From Pollenia angustigena (lineage: Eukaryota; Arthropoda; Insecta; Diptera; Polleniidae), in the NCBI GenBank assembly GCA_930367215.1, contig OV884057.1:252552830-252616829 (forward strand): a stretch of DNA of 64,000 bases, written 5' to 3'. Below the pieces are notes generated by a model. That model saw only the letters and a list, made by a program, of their open reading frames with translations, made no database searches and was not told the DNA's origin. Position 1 is the first letter of the stretch; every line of letters starts with the position of its first letter. The position numbers and the translations under genes are program-made. Below, piece by piece: positions 1 through 8,571 of the stretch.

Positions 1-840
1 GAGCGGCCATTAGTTTCATTTTTAAAACACATCATTAAAAAGAAACAAAAGAGAAATAAAATAAAAACAATACCGAAAAGAGAATGAACAAATTAAAACA
101 GAACAATAGTAGAAAAGCAGAGTATAAATGGCATAAAAAAGCATATTTGTAGCATATATTAGCTTATTTGTGGGTTTGTGTTCTTAAGTGGATTGTAGTT
201 TGTGCGGTGGTAAGTTGTTTGTTGAAAAAAAAGTTCAGTGTTACTATTTAATTGGCTTTAAATATTAAATCAGACTTGTTACTTTTTTAACACTTGCAAA
301 TCGCATTGGTATTCGTTTGAAAAACTTGAAGTTGTGATGTAATGACAAAACTTTTCTTAATTTATAAACGAAGTTTACTTGTTCGATAAAGAAAATACCA
401 ATGTTTAAAAAGCTGCAGTTGAGATAAACTGTTGCCCTTACTTTTAATGCATTAAATAAAAGCATTCGCAGTCAAGGCAAAAGCAAAAAACAAAAAGTTG
501 TTCACAACAATGAACATCGACGGTCGAAATGTTCGGAAGTGTTTGGTTTGACAAACTGAAATTTTAAAAAATTTCGTATTTAACGAAGATGGGACGTTGT
601 GTTTTTGTTTTGTTTTCAATATTTTTTTTAAAATACTACTGTCTGTATTCATAAAAAATTTTTAAATTTAATAAAGGTTTAAAGAACAAATTTACTATGA
701 AAATTGTCCTTAATAAACGTTTGTTAAATTTAATAATCGTTTATGAATACGGGGGTACATTAGACTGGTCGCAATTTTTTTTTTTTAAATTTAATTGTTT
801 GCGCTGCTTAAAATATGAGGTTTGGTGTAAGAAATCATGA
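1..840. other. AT-rich non-coding DNA
   Basis: No coding region is recognisable here. The only structure I can support is the dispersed repeat piece at 185-390, listed separately. The short open frames on the minus strand (265-652) have low-complexity composition and no family motif. Confidence 0.5.
185..390. repeat. dispersed repeat fragment, shared with 6678-6870
   Basis: The stretch containing gattgtagtttgtgcggtgg, ttactatttaattggcttta and cacttgcaaatcgcattggt aligns by eye with 6678-6870 and its duplicate near 14336-14527. In those copies it directly follows the sequence that here lies separately at 1840-2105, so the two halves occur in the opposite order in this part of the window. The repeat class is unknown. 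Confidence 0.6.
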
Positions 841-1145
841 TCTTATTTTTCAGGTCAATCCGACAGTGCCTAGCCGTGCCGGGTGGGGCCCAAAGTTCCC
901 CATATTATAAAAAAAAAACATATTTTCTATCAGATCTTTATAGTTATACTAGTTAAAAAGCCGAAAATCCAAAATATGGCTTCGTTACGATCTTCCGCAG
1001 AGAAAGTACTTCAAGTTTGCCAAATTTCAGCTTCCTATGTCATCAGATGGCTTCAGAAAGATGCGGAAAGAATAGGACATACATGCAAACATCCTGACAT
1101 ACTAAGAAATTATATATTGTATAGATAGATTAACATATATTCGCG
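841..1145 (+). other. unrecognised segment with an 81-residue open frame
   Basis: An open frame runs from 883 to 1128. Its second half reads like real protein (MASLRSSAEKVLQVCQISAS, then a WLQKDAERIG stretch), and tttttcag at about 845-853 would be an acceptable splice acceptor. I do not recognise the product. It sits just upstream of a LINE tail, so it may be part of that element or a chance frame. Confidence 0.2.
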
Positions 1146-1515
1146 CAATTCAAAAACACTTTAGCTTATTGGAAAACTAAAAAAAAACCGAAATTCCGCA
1201 ATAAAATTTACTTTAAGAAAGTTAAAACTTTTTCCATATTCTACAAGATTATCCTTAATACGTCTGCCAACACTGAAAAGTCGCAGAGTTGTGCTAAATG
1301 TCTCATTTGTAATTAACTTAATAAATGGAAAAGTATGCTCGAATTTTTTATTAAGTAGTTTATCATTTAACATTCCACGACGTACGGTACGGTACTATAA
1401 TCCCTTATTTATAAAAACTTTCCGAACTAACTATGCTATGGGAGACCCATTTAGGAAACTGTGTTGTTGCTTTATTGAAATTTATTCATTTTTCTCTAGA
1501 TTTAAATATTGTTAA
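1146..1515 (+). pseudogene. LINE ORF2 C-terminal tail (non-LTR retrotransposon), 5'-truncated
   Basis: The frame ending at 1515 encodes a classic arthropod non-LTR reverse transcriptase tail: TRLSLIRLPTLKSRR, then FVINLINGKV, LLSSLSFNIPRRTVR and FRTNYAMGDPF, closing with a Phe-rich end. These match the conserved order 'SRL.LI.LP.L..RR / FV..L..G.v.s..LL..l.FN.P.R..R / RTNY...dP' seen in I/jockey-type elements. An IQKHF segment just upstream is in another frame, so at least one frameshift lies near 1165. Only the last ~120 residues survive and no catalytic RT motif is present. It is a dead 5'-truncated copy. Clade assignment beyond 'LINE' is inference. Confidence 0.75.
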
Positions 1516-1600
1516 ACGTAATATTACACTTAAGCTAGGCTGTAAGGATTTATCCATAGACCTAAATATATATTAAAAAAGTAAATAAATAAATAAAGTC
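1516..1600 (+). repeat. LINE 3' UTR with short (TAAA)-type tail
   Basis: A short AT-rich stretch after the stop codon ends in aagtaaataaataaataaag at about 1579-1598, a simple-repeat tail of the kind found at LINE 3' ends. I could not find a convincing target-site duplication. Confidence 0.5.
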
Positions 1601-1660
1601 AAAAGGCACACATTCTTATACTTTTGCATTCAAGTAGTCATTGTCCACTCGATGAGACGC
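1596..1660. repeat. direct repeat, copy 1 (partner at 2396-2460)
   Basis: agtcaaaaggcacacattct followed by agtagtcattgtccactcga recurs, with differences, at 2396-2460 about 0.8 kb downstream. The following gagacgctttgtt also resembles gagtcgctttgtt at 2486. Such a spaced pair may be a degenerate LTR-like or tandem duplication; no coding region lies between. Confidence 0.5.
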
Positions 1661-1839
1661 TTTGTTTACATTAACAACAATAAAAACAACAATAACAAGA
1701 ATACATTGTACATACAGAACAACTGTTCTTTTTAAGATGATAAAAAAAAGTCTTTTGTTTCTATGGAAATTTTTTGTACCTACATATGTGCGTTTAGTTT
1801 CATAAAAATTTTTTTTTCCACTGTAACTGCTGAATGCCT

Positions 1840-2105
1840 ACATGAGTAATAATTGCTTGATTTCTGGCTTGCTTGTTTGTATTTTTTTTTTTTTCTTTGC
1901 CAAAACAATCCTTGTCGGACCAAACACACAAACATCTTAATTGACAAACGAAGCTAAACGACGAAAGCACGATGTGCATTATTTGAATGACTGCAAACCA
2001 GCAGCGAATGGTTGCGCAAGTTTGATTATATGACCGCAAGCGAGTGTATTTGTTGGTGTTCATTTACTGCGATTTTTTTGCAATCGCAGAAAGCCGTTCT
2101 CTGGT
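1840..2105. repeat. dispersed repeat fragment, shared with 6412-6675
   Basis: The stretch with gccaaaacaatccttgtcgg, accaaacacacaaacatctt and gcgagtgtatttgttggtgt is nearly collinear with 6412-6675 and with the duplicate near 14069-14330. The open frame on its minus strand (1800-2063) is preserved in those copies only because the DNA is repeated; it has no recognisable family signature. Confidence 0.65.
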
Positions 2106-2109
2106 ACAT

Positions 2110-2395
2110 ACATATGTTTTTATTTTAATGCTTAACAATCTTTTTAATTTTTTTAAATTAAATAAAACTTTAAATAAAATTATCGTTTTCGTATACATAT
2201 CAGAGAACTGCAAAATTTACTGTTGTTGATTTACTCATACGCTGAAATTAACATTCACTCTTTGCCTGCAAAACAAAGTTCAACGGTGGTAATTTTGATA
2301 TCGTATTTTACACATTTGATTTGTGCATGTGTGAGTTTTTTATTGAAAGTGGTTTGTTTGCATTTATTGTTGCGCACGCAATAACACAATTTCTT
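2110..2395. other. AT-rich non-coding DNA
   Basis: No gene, repeat boundary or regulatory signal that I can support. Confidence 0.4.
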
Positions 2396-2460
2396 AAAGT
2401 CAAACGGCATTTATTCTTTTGCTTTTGCAATTAAGTAGTCATTGTCCACTCGATGACACA
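2396..2460. repeat. direct repeat, copy 2 (partner at 1596-1660)
   Basis: Contains aagtagtcattgtccactcg as in copy 1. It ends at gatgacacaacgac, after which similarity is lost for ~20 bases. Confidence 0.5.
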
Positions 2461-2559
2461 ACGACAAATGTAAATTGGTATGAGTATGAGTCGCTTTGTT
2501 GGTATGATTGTTGTAGGCATAAGTTCAAATCAACCAGTTGTATTGTCCAATTTGTTTTT

Positions 2560-2790
2560 GTGTTTACCCTGCTAATGGGCGCTACCAATCGGGCCTGGGG
2601 GAACCGAACGAACTGACGAGTATCGCGAACGCTGTGGCCGGTGCTTAGAAAGTCCAATTCGGGGTCGCTGCTGGGCAGGAGTAGGGGCTGCGTTAGTACC
2701 ATGATAGGAATGATCACGGGCCCCTGTATGACAGGCAGGATGGCGCACAGTGGTATTTCTTCATACATCTAACTGCAAAAAATAGAAGGT
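2560..2790. other. GC-rich island with open frames on both strands, unidentified
   Basis: This 230-bp patch is clearly richer in G+C than its surroundings and is open on both strands (109 codons on the minus strand, 2439-2768). No reading frame gives a motif I recognise; one minus frame is proline/arginine-rich. It may be a fragment of a transposon coding region or a coding exon moved by one. The composition break is what I see; any function would be a guess. Confidence 0.3.
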
Positions 2791-2865
2791 GTGATCCTAC
2801 AACGATGAAATTGTGCACGCATGTTTAAATTTAAGTAGAAAAGAAAAATACAAAAAATTTTTAAA

Positions 2866-3335
2866 ATCCGTCGTCTCCTTGGGGTACCTCCCTTGGAACG
2901 CCATTTTTTCACGAATTTTTGTCCTCAATGTATAGGTCGCAATTCTTTATACAATTTTACGAAATTTGACGCACATCTATAAGTTGATCCAAGAAAGAGC
3001 ACTACAAATTTTGGTCGAAATCCGTCGACTCCTAGGGGTACCTACCTTGGACCCCCATTTTTTTGCTTATTTTTATTCTCAACGTATGGGCCGCAATTCG
3101 CAACGGAATTTGATAAAATTTAGCAGATGTCCATAAGTTGATCTAAAAAAGAGCACTACAAATTTTGGTTGAAATCCGTCGACTCCTAGGGTACCTTCCA
3201 TGGACCCCCATTATTCCACGTAATTTTCTTTTCAATGTATAGGGCGCAATTGTCAATAGAATTTGATTAAATTTGGCACACGCGAATTAATTGATAAAAG
3301 AAAAAACTAAAAATTTTGGTTGAAATGCGTCGTCT
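2866..3335. repeat. tandem repeat, ~154-bp period, three full units plus a partial fourth
   Basis: The marker atccgtcg(t/a)ctcc recurs at 2866, 3020 and 3174, and as atgcgtcgtctttt at 3325, giving periods of 154, 154 and 151. Each unit also carries (g)gtacct..cttgga.c.cc and a later cataagttgat / gagcactacaaattttggt block. Units are clearly diverged, so the array is old. A similar period occurs in the unrelated R array at 27.3-28.1 kb. Confidence 0.85.
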
Positions 3336-3418
3336 TTTATGTAACCTGAATGAAAAAGTTTCGTATAAATATAATTCTCATTGAAAATACTAGTAATATT
3401 TAATTAAAGAAATGCATT

Positions 3419-3775
3419 TTATTCATCAACTATCATATCTTTAACTACATCATCCCATTCTAAAATATTCTTATGAGGTTGACGTCTTAAGCTACTAATA
3501 TATGGATCGGACGACTCAAGATAACGATGAAAAAAAAATTTCATAATATTCAAAATGAATTATTTTTAATTAATTTATTTTTAAAATATGTATTTACTTT
3601 CTAACCAAGTCGCGCTTCTCCCCAACGATTTAAAAAATTACCAAAAATCTCTTTTGAGCTGCCTTTTTACTATTTCAATTTCATCAATAGTAAGCACCGA
3701 ATTTTCCTGTTTTATAAAATTTGTAAACAAATTGACATTGCTATCACAATCAATAAGTTCCAGGCACAATTCACT
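3419..3775 (-). pseudogene. degenerate coding fragments, unknown family
   Basis: Reading the minus strand, about 3775-3635 encodes ELIDCDSNVNLFTNF, then VLTIDEIEIVKRQLKRDFW and a stop. About 3540-3419 encodes SSDPYISSLRRQPHKNILEW, then VVKDMIVDE and a stop. Both have protein-like composition amid AT-rich DNA and could be adjacent exons or frameshifted parts of one transposon gene. I do not recognise the family. No splice pair was confirmed. Confidence 0.3.
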
Positions 3776-4277
3776 ATATGACACAGAAAATAAAATCATT
3801 TTTAGAATTATATTTAATTTTATTTCAATATTTATTATTATTTATTTATTAACGTTAACTATTTACTGATTGCAAATTTTGTTTTCAATTTAAGCGGTTT
3901 TCTTCTATACATTTTCTTTTAATAAAACATATGATTTTGTTTATTTTTTTTTTTTTAATCTTATTCACTTTTAAAAACAGCTGTCAACAATTTATTAAGA
4001 AATTGTTGTTATAATTAATAACTCAAATTTCTTTAAACCGTTAAGCCAAAAGGTATGCAAAACTTTTTATTACAAATACTAGGGTGCAATATTCGTGACT
4101 TTTTTACTTAATTTGGATTTTTTTTAAATATTGACAAAAGTTGGTGAATTTTTTTACCTTTTACCTTTTACCTTTCATTTCGCACGGAGGTAACCGAGCT
4201 AACTGACTTTTTCTCCAACGAAAATAGCCAATGCTGAATTATTAAGGACAATTTTGATGCACTCATATCTCCCAAAC
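3776..4277. other. AT-rich non-coding DNA before the large duplication
   Basis: A short (TACCTTT)-like run lies at about 4157-4178. The block attattaaggacaatt at 4239-4254 recurs near the end of each 7.65-kb unit (about 11908 and 19550), about 30-40 bp from the unit junctions. No gene is visible. Confidence 0.45.
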
Positions 4278-4440
4278 TATGTATGCAATAACTTTTTCTT
4301 TTCCTTTAAATTAAAAACAAGGCTTTGGACTTAAATAAAGTCGACACCCAGATTTTTCCGCTCGAAACATCTTCGATATATAAATCTCTGAATTTTAACA
4401 AAATTACCATATATTTCCCTTTCACAACATTAACCTGATT

Positions 4441-5525
4441 CACGCAAAGAAAAAACATGATTGTGGTAAACATATTCTAAGAGCAACATATTATGATAAG
4501 ATTCATGATTGTAGTCACCATATTAAGATTATTATTGAATCATATTATGACTACATATACTCGTACTATTACATCATAATATTTTTCCCTTAATCATATT
4601 ATTATTCTGTTAATCATACTAAGTTAAGAAGTAATCAAATTATTGTCATGTAAATCATAATAAGTTAAGAAATTAATCATATTATTGTCATGTAAATCAA
4701 AATAAGCTAAGAAGTAATCATATTATCATCATGTTAATCATAATAAATTTAGAAGCAATCATATTATGATACAGCACCTTTCATAGCTGTCATAAAAATA
4801 CAAAATAAATTAAAATATTTTTGCATCGATTTTTTATTTTGTGGCTTTTTACAATTTTTCTTAATGTTAATCAAATAGCGGAGTTCATGGGCAACCGCGT
4901 GTGTCCATTTTTTCGATTTTAAGATGTTGATGAAATATCTAGCACTTTTATAAAATATAACGAAATCTCTGTGTATTTTGTTGTTGGATTTTACAAAAAA
5001 ACTATGATGTCTTGCATTTGCACTATTTCATCACTAAAACTTGAATGAACTCCGCTAATATTTAAATTTTTTAATTTCTTTAAACTTATTTCTTTATGGA
5101 ATTTTATCTTTTAATTGTTTAACCGCTCACAAATAAAAAAAAACGACACAACTGCTTCCAAATTATTTTACAAATGGCGCTAACATAATATGATAAGAGT
5201 AAAAATAGTTTGATTGCATCTTTAACATAATATGATAAATGTATAGAAAGTTTTCATGTTATGGCTATTAAATATCATGATATGGTTTTGAGAAATATAA
5301 TATGTTTAGAAAGTTATCATAATTAAGTTGTTAGAAAAATAATTATTTTTCGGTCAACAATACTCAAATTCATAATTACGATAAACATTGATATGTTTAC
5401 AGTTACTATAATATTGTTGATATTAAATAAAAATAACAATTATTTGTGTACGACAACAATATATTGTTACATTAAACATAGTGTTGTTGCCGTAACCATG
5501 CTCAACCATATTTTTTCTCTGCGTG
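4441..5525. mobile_element. MITE with CACGCAAAGAAAAAA / TTTTTTCTCTGCGTG termini (copy 1)
   Basis: The element starts cacgcaaagaaaaaacatg and ends ccatattttttctctgcgtg, which are imperfect inverted termini. It has no coding capacity. Internally, 4590-4775 holds diverged ~42-bp tandem units around attgtcatgtaaatcataat. Near 4877 and 5049-5059 lies an inner inverted pair agcggagttca / tgaactccgct, probably a nested, internally deleted element. A fuller copy is at 53300-54620. The flanks show no clean target-site duplication, so the superfamily is undetermined. Confidence 0.75.
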
Positions 5526-5589
5526 TTTCAACCGATCTTCTCTAAGAATATATATATACATATATCTTAAAAGAAATGCAGTTTTTGGA

Positions 5590-5926
5590 TTGCCAGACTC
5601 TTTTCTATTAAATAGCATCATTAGATTTTTTAAAAGTAATAGTCAAAAAATGCCTTTTTTGCAGCAGAAATCCCATAGTGTGGCGGTGAGGATGGGATCC
5701 GACTTGTCGGATATGTGCAGGTTGTGTAAGGACCCTGAGGAGTTGGAGACGGTTGAGCACATTCTGTGCCACTGTCCCAGGTAACAGGGCAGTAGGCTGA
5801 GGTGGCTGGGCAGTAGATTCCTGGGCGAATTAGGGGATGTCTCGGGTTGTGGACTCAAGAATCTGATAGGATTCGTAATGGAGATGGCCTGGCTGCGCGA
5901 GAGGAGACTGGGTGCTGACCGCACGT
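5590..5926 (+). pseudogene. LINE ORF2 C-terminal zinc-binding tail (R1/LOA-like), copy 1
   Basis: The frame encodes RMGSDLSDMCRLCKDPEELE then TVEHILCHCPR, a CxxC...HxxxxC zinc-binding tail typical of R1-, LOA- and related non-LTR retrotransposon ORF2 proteins. After a stop codon at 5782-5784 the same frame continues with RLRWLGSRFLGELGDVSG, LKNLIGFVMEMAWLRERR and a terminal stop near 5926. So the ORF is interrupted by one nonsense codon. Only ~110 C-terminal residues remain; the endonuclease and RT catalytic parts are absent. The 3' UTR (5927-6111) runs into a (TACC)7 tail. The minus-strand open frame over the same bases is a shadow. Confidence 0.8.
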
Positions 5927-6111
5927 AGGGCGAATTTGGTTGAGTAAGATCTGTCTAAGTCTGGTTCGAAACCTTTTTTTCTATCTATCTTTTCTGACTT
6001 GTGCTTTCGCTGTTTACTTCACCTAATTTCTATCTTTTTCTAAATAAGGCATCACAATGGACCATATTGGTCTCTGGGGAAGGTGTGAAGGAGACTTCAC
6101 ACCAGCCTTTG

Positions 6112-6139
6112 TACCTACCTACCTACCTACCTACCTACC
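6112..6139 (+). repeat. (TACC)7 microsatellite, LINE 3' tail
   Basis: Seven perfect TACC units directly follow the LINE 3' UTR, as expected for non-LTR elements that end in or insert next to simple repeats. The duplicate copy at 13777-13796 has five units, so the tract has changed length since the 7.65-kb duplication or differs between haplotypes. Confidence 0.9.
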
Positions 6140-6411
6140 CAGCAAATAATATTGGACCACCTGATTTTGTTCAAATGGACTACTCATTGGACTAGTCGGA
6201 TTTAATGCAAGCATGGACCACGTCATTGATAACAAGTGTTTGTAGTGAGACGACATGTCTTAGTTTTTTAACGAAATTTGTTCTTATAAAATTCCAACTA
6301 TACTAAAAAACTGTCTGAATTAGATAACCATTTAATAATTTTTGTCGTGCAGGTATTAACATTGTCGTGCATCCGTCTTCAAGGATGTCTTAAAAACGTG
6401 GCCAACTGGGG

Positions 6412-6870
6412 ACAAATGATTGCTTGATTTCTGGCTTTTTTGTTTGTAATTTTTTTCTTTGCCAAAACAATCATTGTCGGACCAAACACACAAACATCTT
6501 AATTGACAAACGAAGCTAAACGATGGAATAAATAACAAAGCACGATGTGCAATATTTGAATGACTGCAAACAAGCAGCGAATGTTTGCGGTTGCGCAAGT
6601 TTGATTGTATGACCGCACGCGAGTGTATTTGTTGGTGTTTGTTTACTGCGATTTTTTTGCAATTGTACAAAGCCGTTCTCTGGATTGTAGTTAGTGCGGT
6701 GGTAAGTTGGTTGTTGAAAAAAAGGTCAGTGTTACTATTTAGTTGGCTTTAAATATTTTATCAGACTTGTGACTATTTTAACACTTGCAAATCGCATTGG
6801 TATTCGTTTAAAGAACGTCAAGTTATCATGTCATGGCACAATTTTCCTTAATTAAAATACGGGGTTAACT
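6412..6870. repeat. dispersed repeat, contiguous copy
   Basis: This copy joins in one piece the two segments found separately at 1840-2105 and 185-390, so it is likely closer to the ancestral arrangement. The minus-strand frame at 6356-6670 is not recognisable as a protein family. Repeat class unknown. Confidence 0.65.
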
Positions 6871-7089
6871 TATTTGAAAAAAAAAAGAAATACTTTAAAA
6901 ATATTTGTCTAATGCACTTCAACAAACACAAACGCAAACCATTGATATAAGAAGTAAGAATATGGTCGGTCATGCCCAAATTTTAACCAAATTAATTTTG
7001 CAATAAATCGATTGTTAAGCGCGCTGTATGGCAAGTTGCGCCAGTTTGATTTAAAGTTGACTAACTTTTAGAAAAAAAAAAAAAAAAAA

Positions 7090-7387
7090 TTCCGTCAGCA
7101 TGGCCCGATAGCGCCTGCCATTAACCGTAACGGCAGCTCCTTGCTCATTTTGAAAGAACTTGTAACCTACACCAACCAGTCAATTTTAATAGATGTTATG
7201 GTGATTCATAAACTGCATAAGCATTTTCTTTGCTCAAAATAGGATGATTTTGCCTTTTGATGTAGATATTTAACCAGAAATGAGATTCGTAAAATAAACG
7301 AAGTGCTGTATGAACTTCGCGAACAGATTAATTCTTTTTTTCAAATTAAATTTCCATAATTTTTAAGCGTTGTTCTAGCGCTGAACG
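7090..7387 (-). pseudogene. Tc1/mariner-superfamily transposase, internally deleted remnant (copy 1)
   Basis: On the minus strand the N-terminal helix-turn-helix region appears as RSALEQRLKIMEI, then FEKKN and SVREVHTALRLFYE. It jumps directly to catalytic-core sequence SHFWLNIYIKRQN, SKENAYAVYESP and, in another frame, YKFFQNEQGAAVTVNGRRYR. In intact relatives these blocks are separated by roughly 100 residues including the first catalytic Asp, so this is an internal-deletion derivative. Several stop codons and frameshifts confirm it is dead. A run of A's abuts the 3' side. The fragment at 33700-34346 belongs to a related transposase group. Confidence 0.75.
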
Positions 7388-7984
7388 GTTGATGATTACT
7401 AAACCAAACCAAACTACTGAACAGAAATGTCAACACAGTTTGAGATTCTTAGCTGTCAATCCATAGTTTTCAATATCGAAAATTCTAATGCTGCTAAAAA
7501 AAACTTTATTTGAGTCGGTAAACGGAAACTTCATACAACTTCTCAAGATGAAAATTGCCCATATTTTCACCAATAAAAACTTAGTCGTAAAGAGTTGGCA
7601 ACACTCATGCCGCAAAAGCACAACTTTGCATTATTTGTTTTAGGCATCACGTATTATTGATAAATGATTATAAATTTTAAAAGCTTAAGAACTTTTAACC
7701 TTTGGCTTAGTTTTTTGCCATCATTTAAAAGACAAAACCAAGTTATACAAGAAAGATAATTTGATATGGTGTACGAGTACAGTTACCACATTTGACGATT
7801 TATCGTCGTTTCGGCAATTTTTCGGTTAAAAAAGGTCTTCTGACGTTTATACTCTAAATTTGACGATTTTTTAAATGATAAAAAAATTTAATATCATTTT
7901 ACGAGTTATTTTAGGTTTTTAGATATTTAATTTTATTTTTTAAACATTTGTCATTCCAATGATTCTGGATCTTAATAAAGATAC

Positions 7985-8562
7985 GGTGGCATGTCATAAC
8001 GTCCAGTGTCATAGTGTCCATGGACTTTTAACAACTTAACTTTATGGTATAACAAATACCAGCTTCGCTAATCAAAGCTTCTCTGCACAGCCGGCCTTCG
8101 GCCGGGCGCAAGGATTTTCTCCTCTATGATCTAACAAACACCGGCTTCGCTAAGTAAAGCATCTAACATCTGCCTTGTTTCCGAACGAAGGCCGATTACG
8201 CAGATAAGCTTTAGTTAGCGAAGCCGGTTTTTGTTACACAATAGAAGAGAAACTCCTTGCGCCCGGCCTAAGGCCGGCTGTGCAGAGGAGCTTTAGTTAG
8301 CGAAGCCGGGATTTGTTATACCACAGAGGAGAAAATGCTTGTTCCGCCCCGAAGACCGGCTATGTCGAGACGCTTTAGTTAGCGAAGCCGGTATTTTATA
8401 TACCATAGAGGAGAAAATCCTTGCACCCAATAGTGTTTTCGTTATATATTTAATATATACACCCACGGACATTATGACATTTTCAAAAGAGTCATAAAGT
8501 CCATGGACACTGTGATACTTTTTGGAGTGTCATAACTTCCATTTACACTATGACATTCCACC
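7985..8562. mobile_element. foldback element with GC-rich core and near-perfect 9-bp TSD (copy 1)
   Basis: Terminal inverted repeats ggtggcatgtcataacg and, at the right end, ...tatgacattccacc flank a 578-bp element. The adjacent bases taaagatac (7976-7984) and ttaagatac (8563-8571) match at 8 of 9 positions, which suggests a 9-bp target duplication as made by Mutator-like (MULE) elements. The core (about 8050-8420) is built of inverted ~80-bp units containing ttagcgaagccggt and palindromes such as ccggccttcggccgg. No coding capacity. MULE assignment is inference from TSD length. Confidence 0.75.
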
Positions 8563-8571
8563 TTAAGATAC

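Noticed and set aside
2866..3335. tandem units that might be mistaken for a CRISPR array
   Set aside because: Units are 154 bp, diverged, without short identical repeats or unique spacers, and the DNA is eukaryotic.
4441..5525. autonomous transposon
   Set aside because: No frame of useful length and no transposase motif; it is a non-coding MITE.
5643..5924. 93-codon minus-strand frame over the LINE tail
   Set aside because: Shadow of the plus-strand zinc-binding LINE ORF2 tail, whose motifs are unmistakable.
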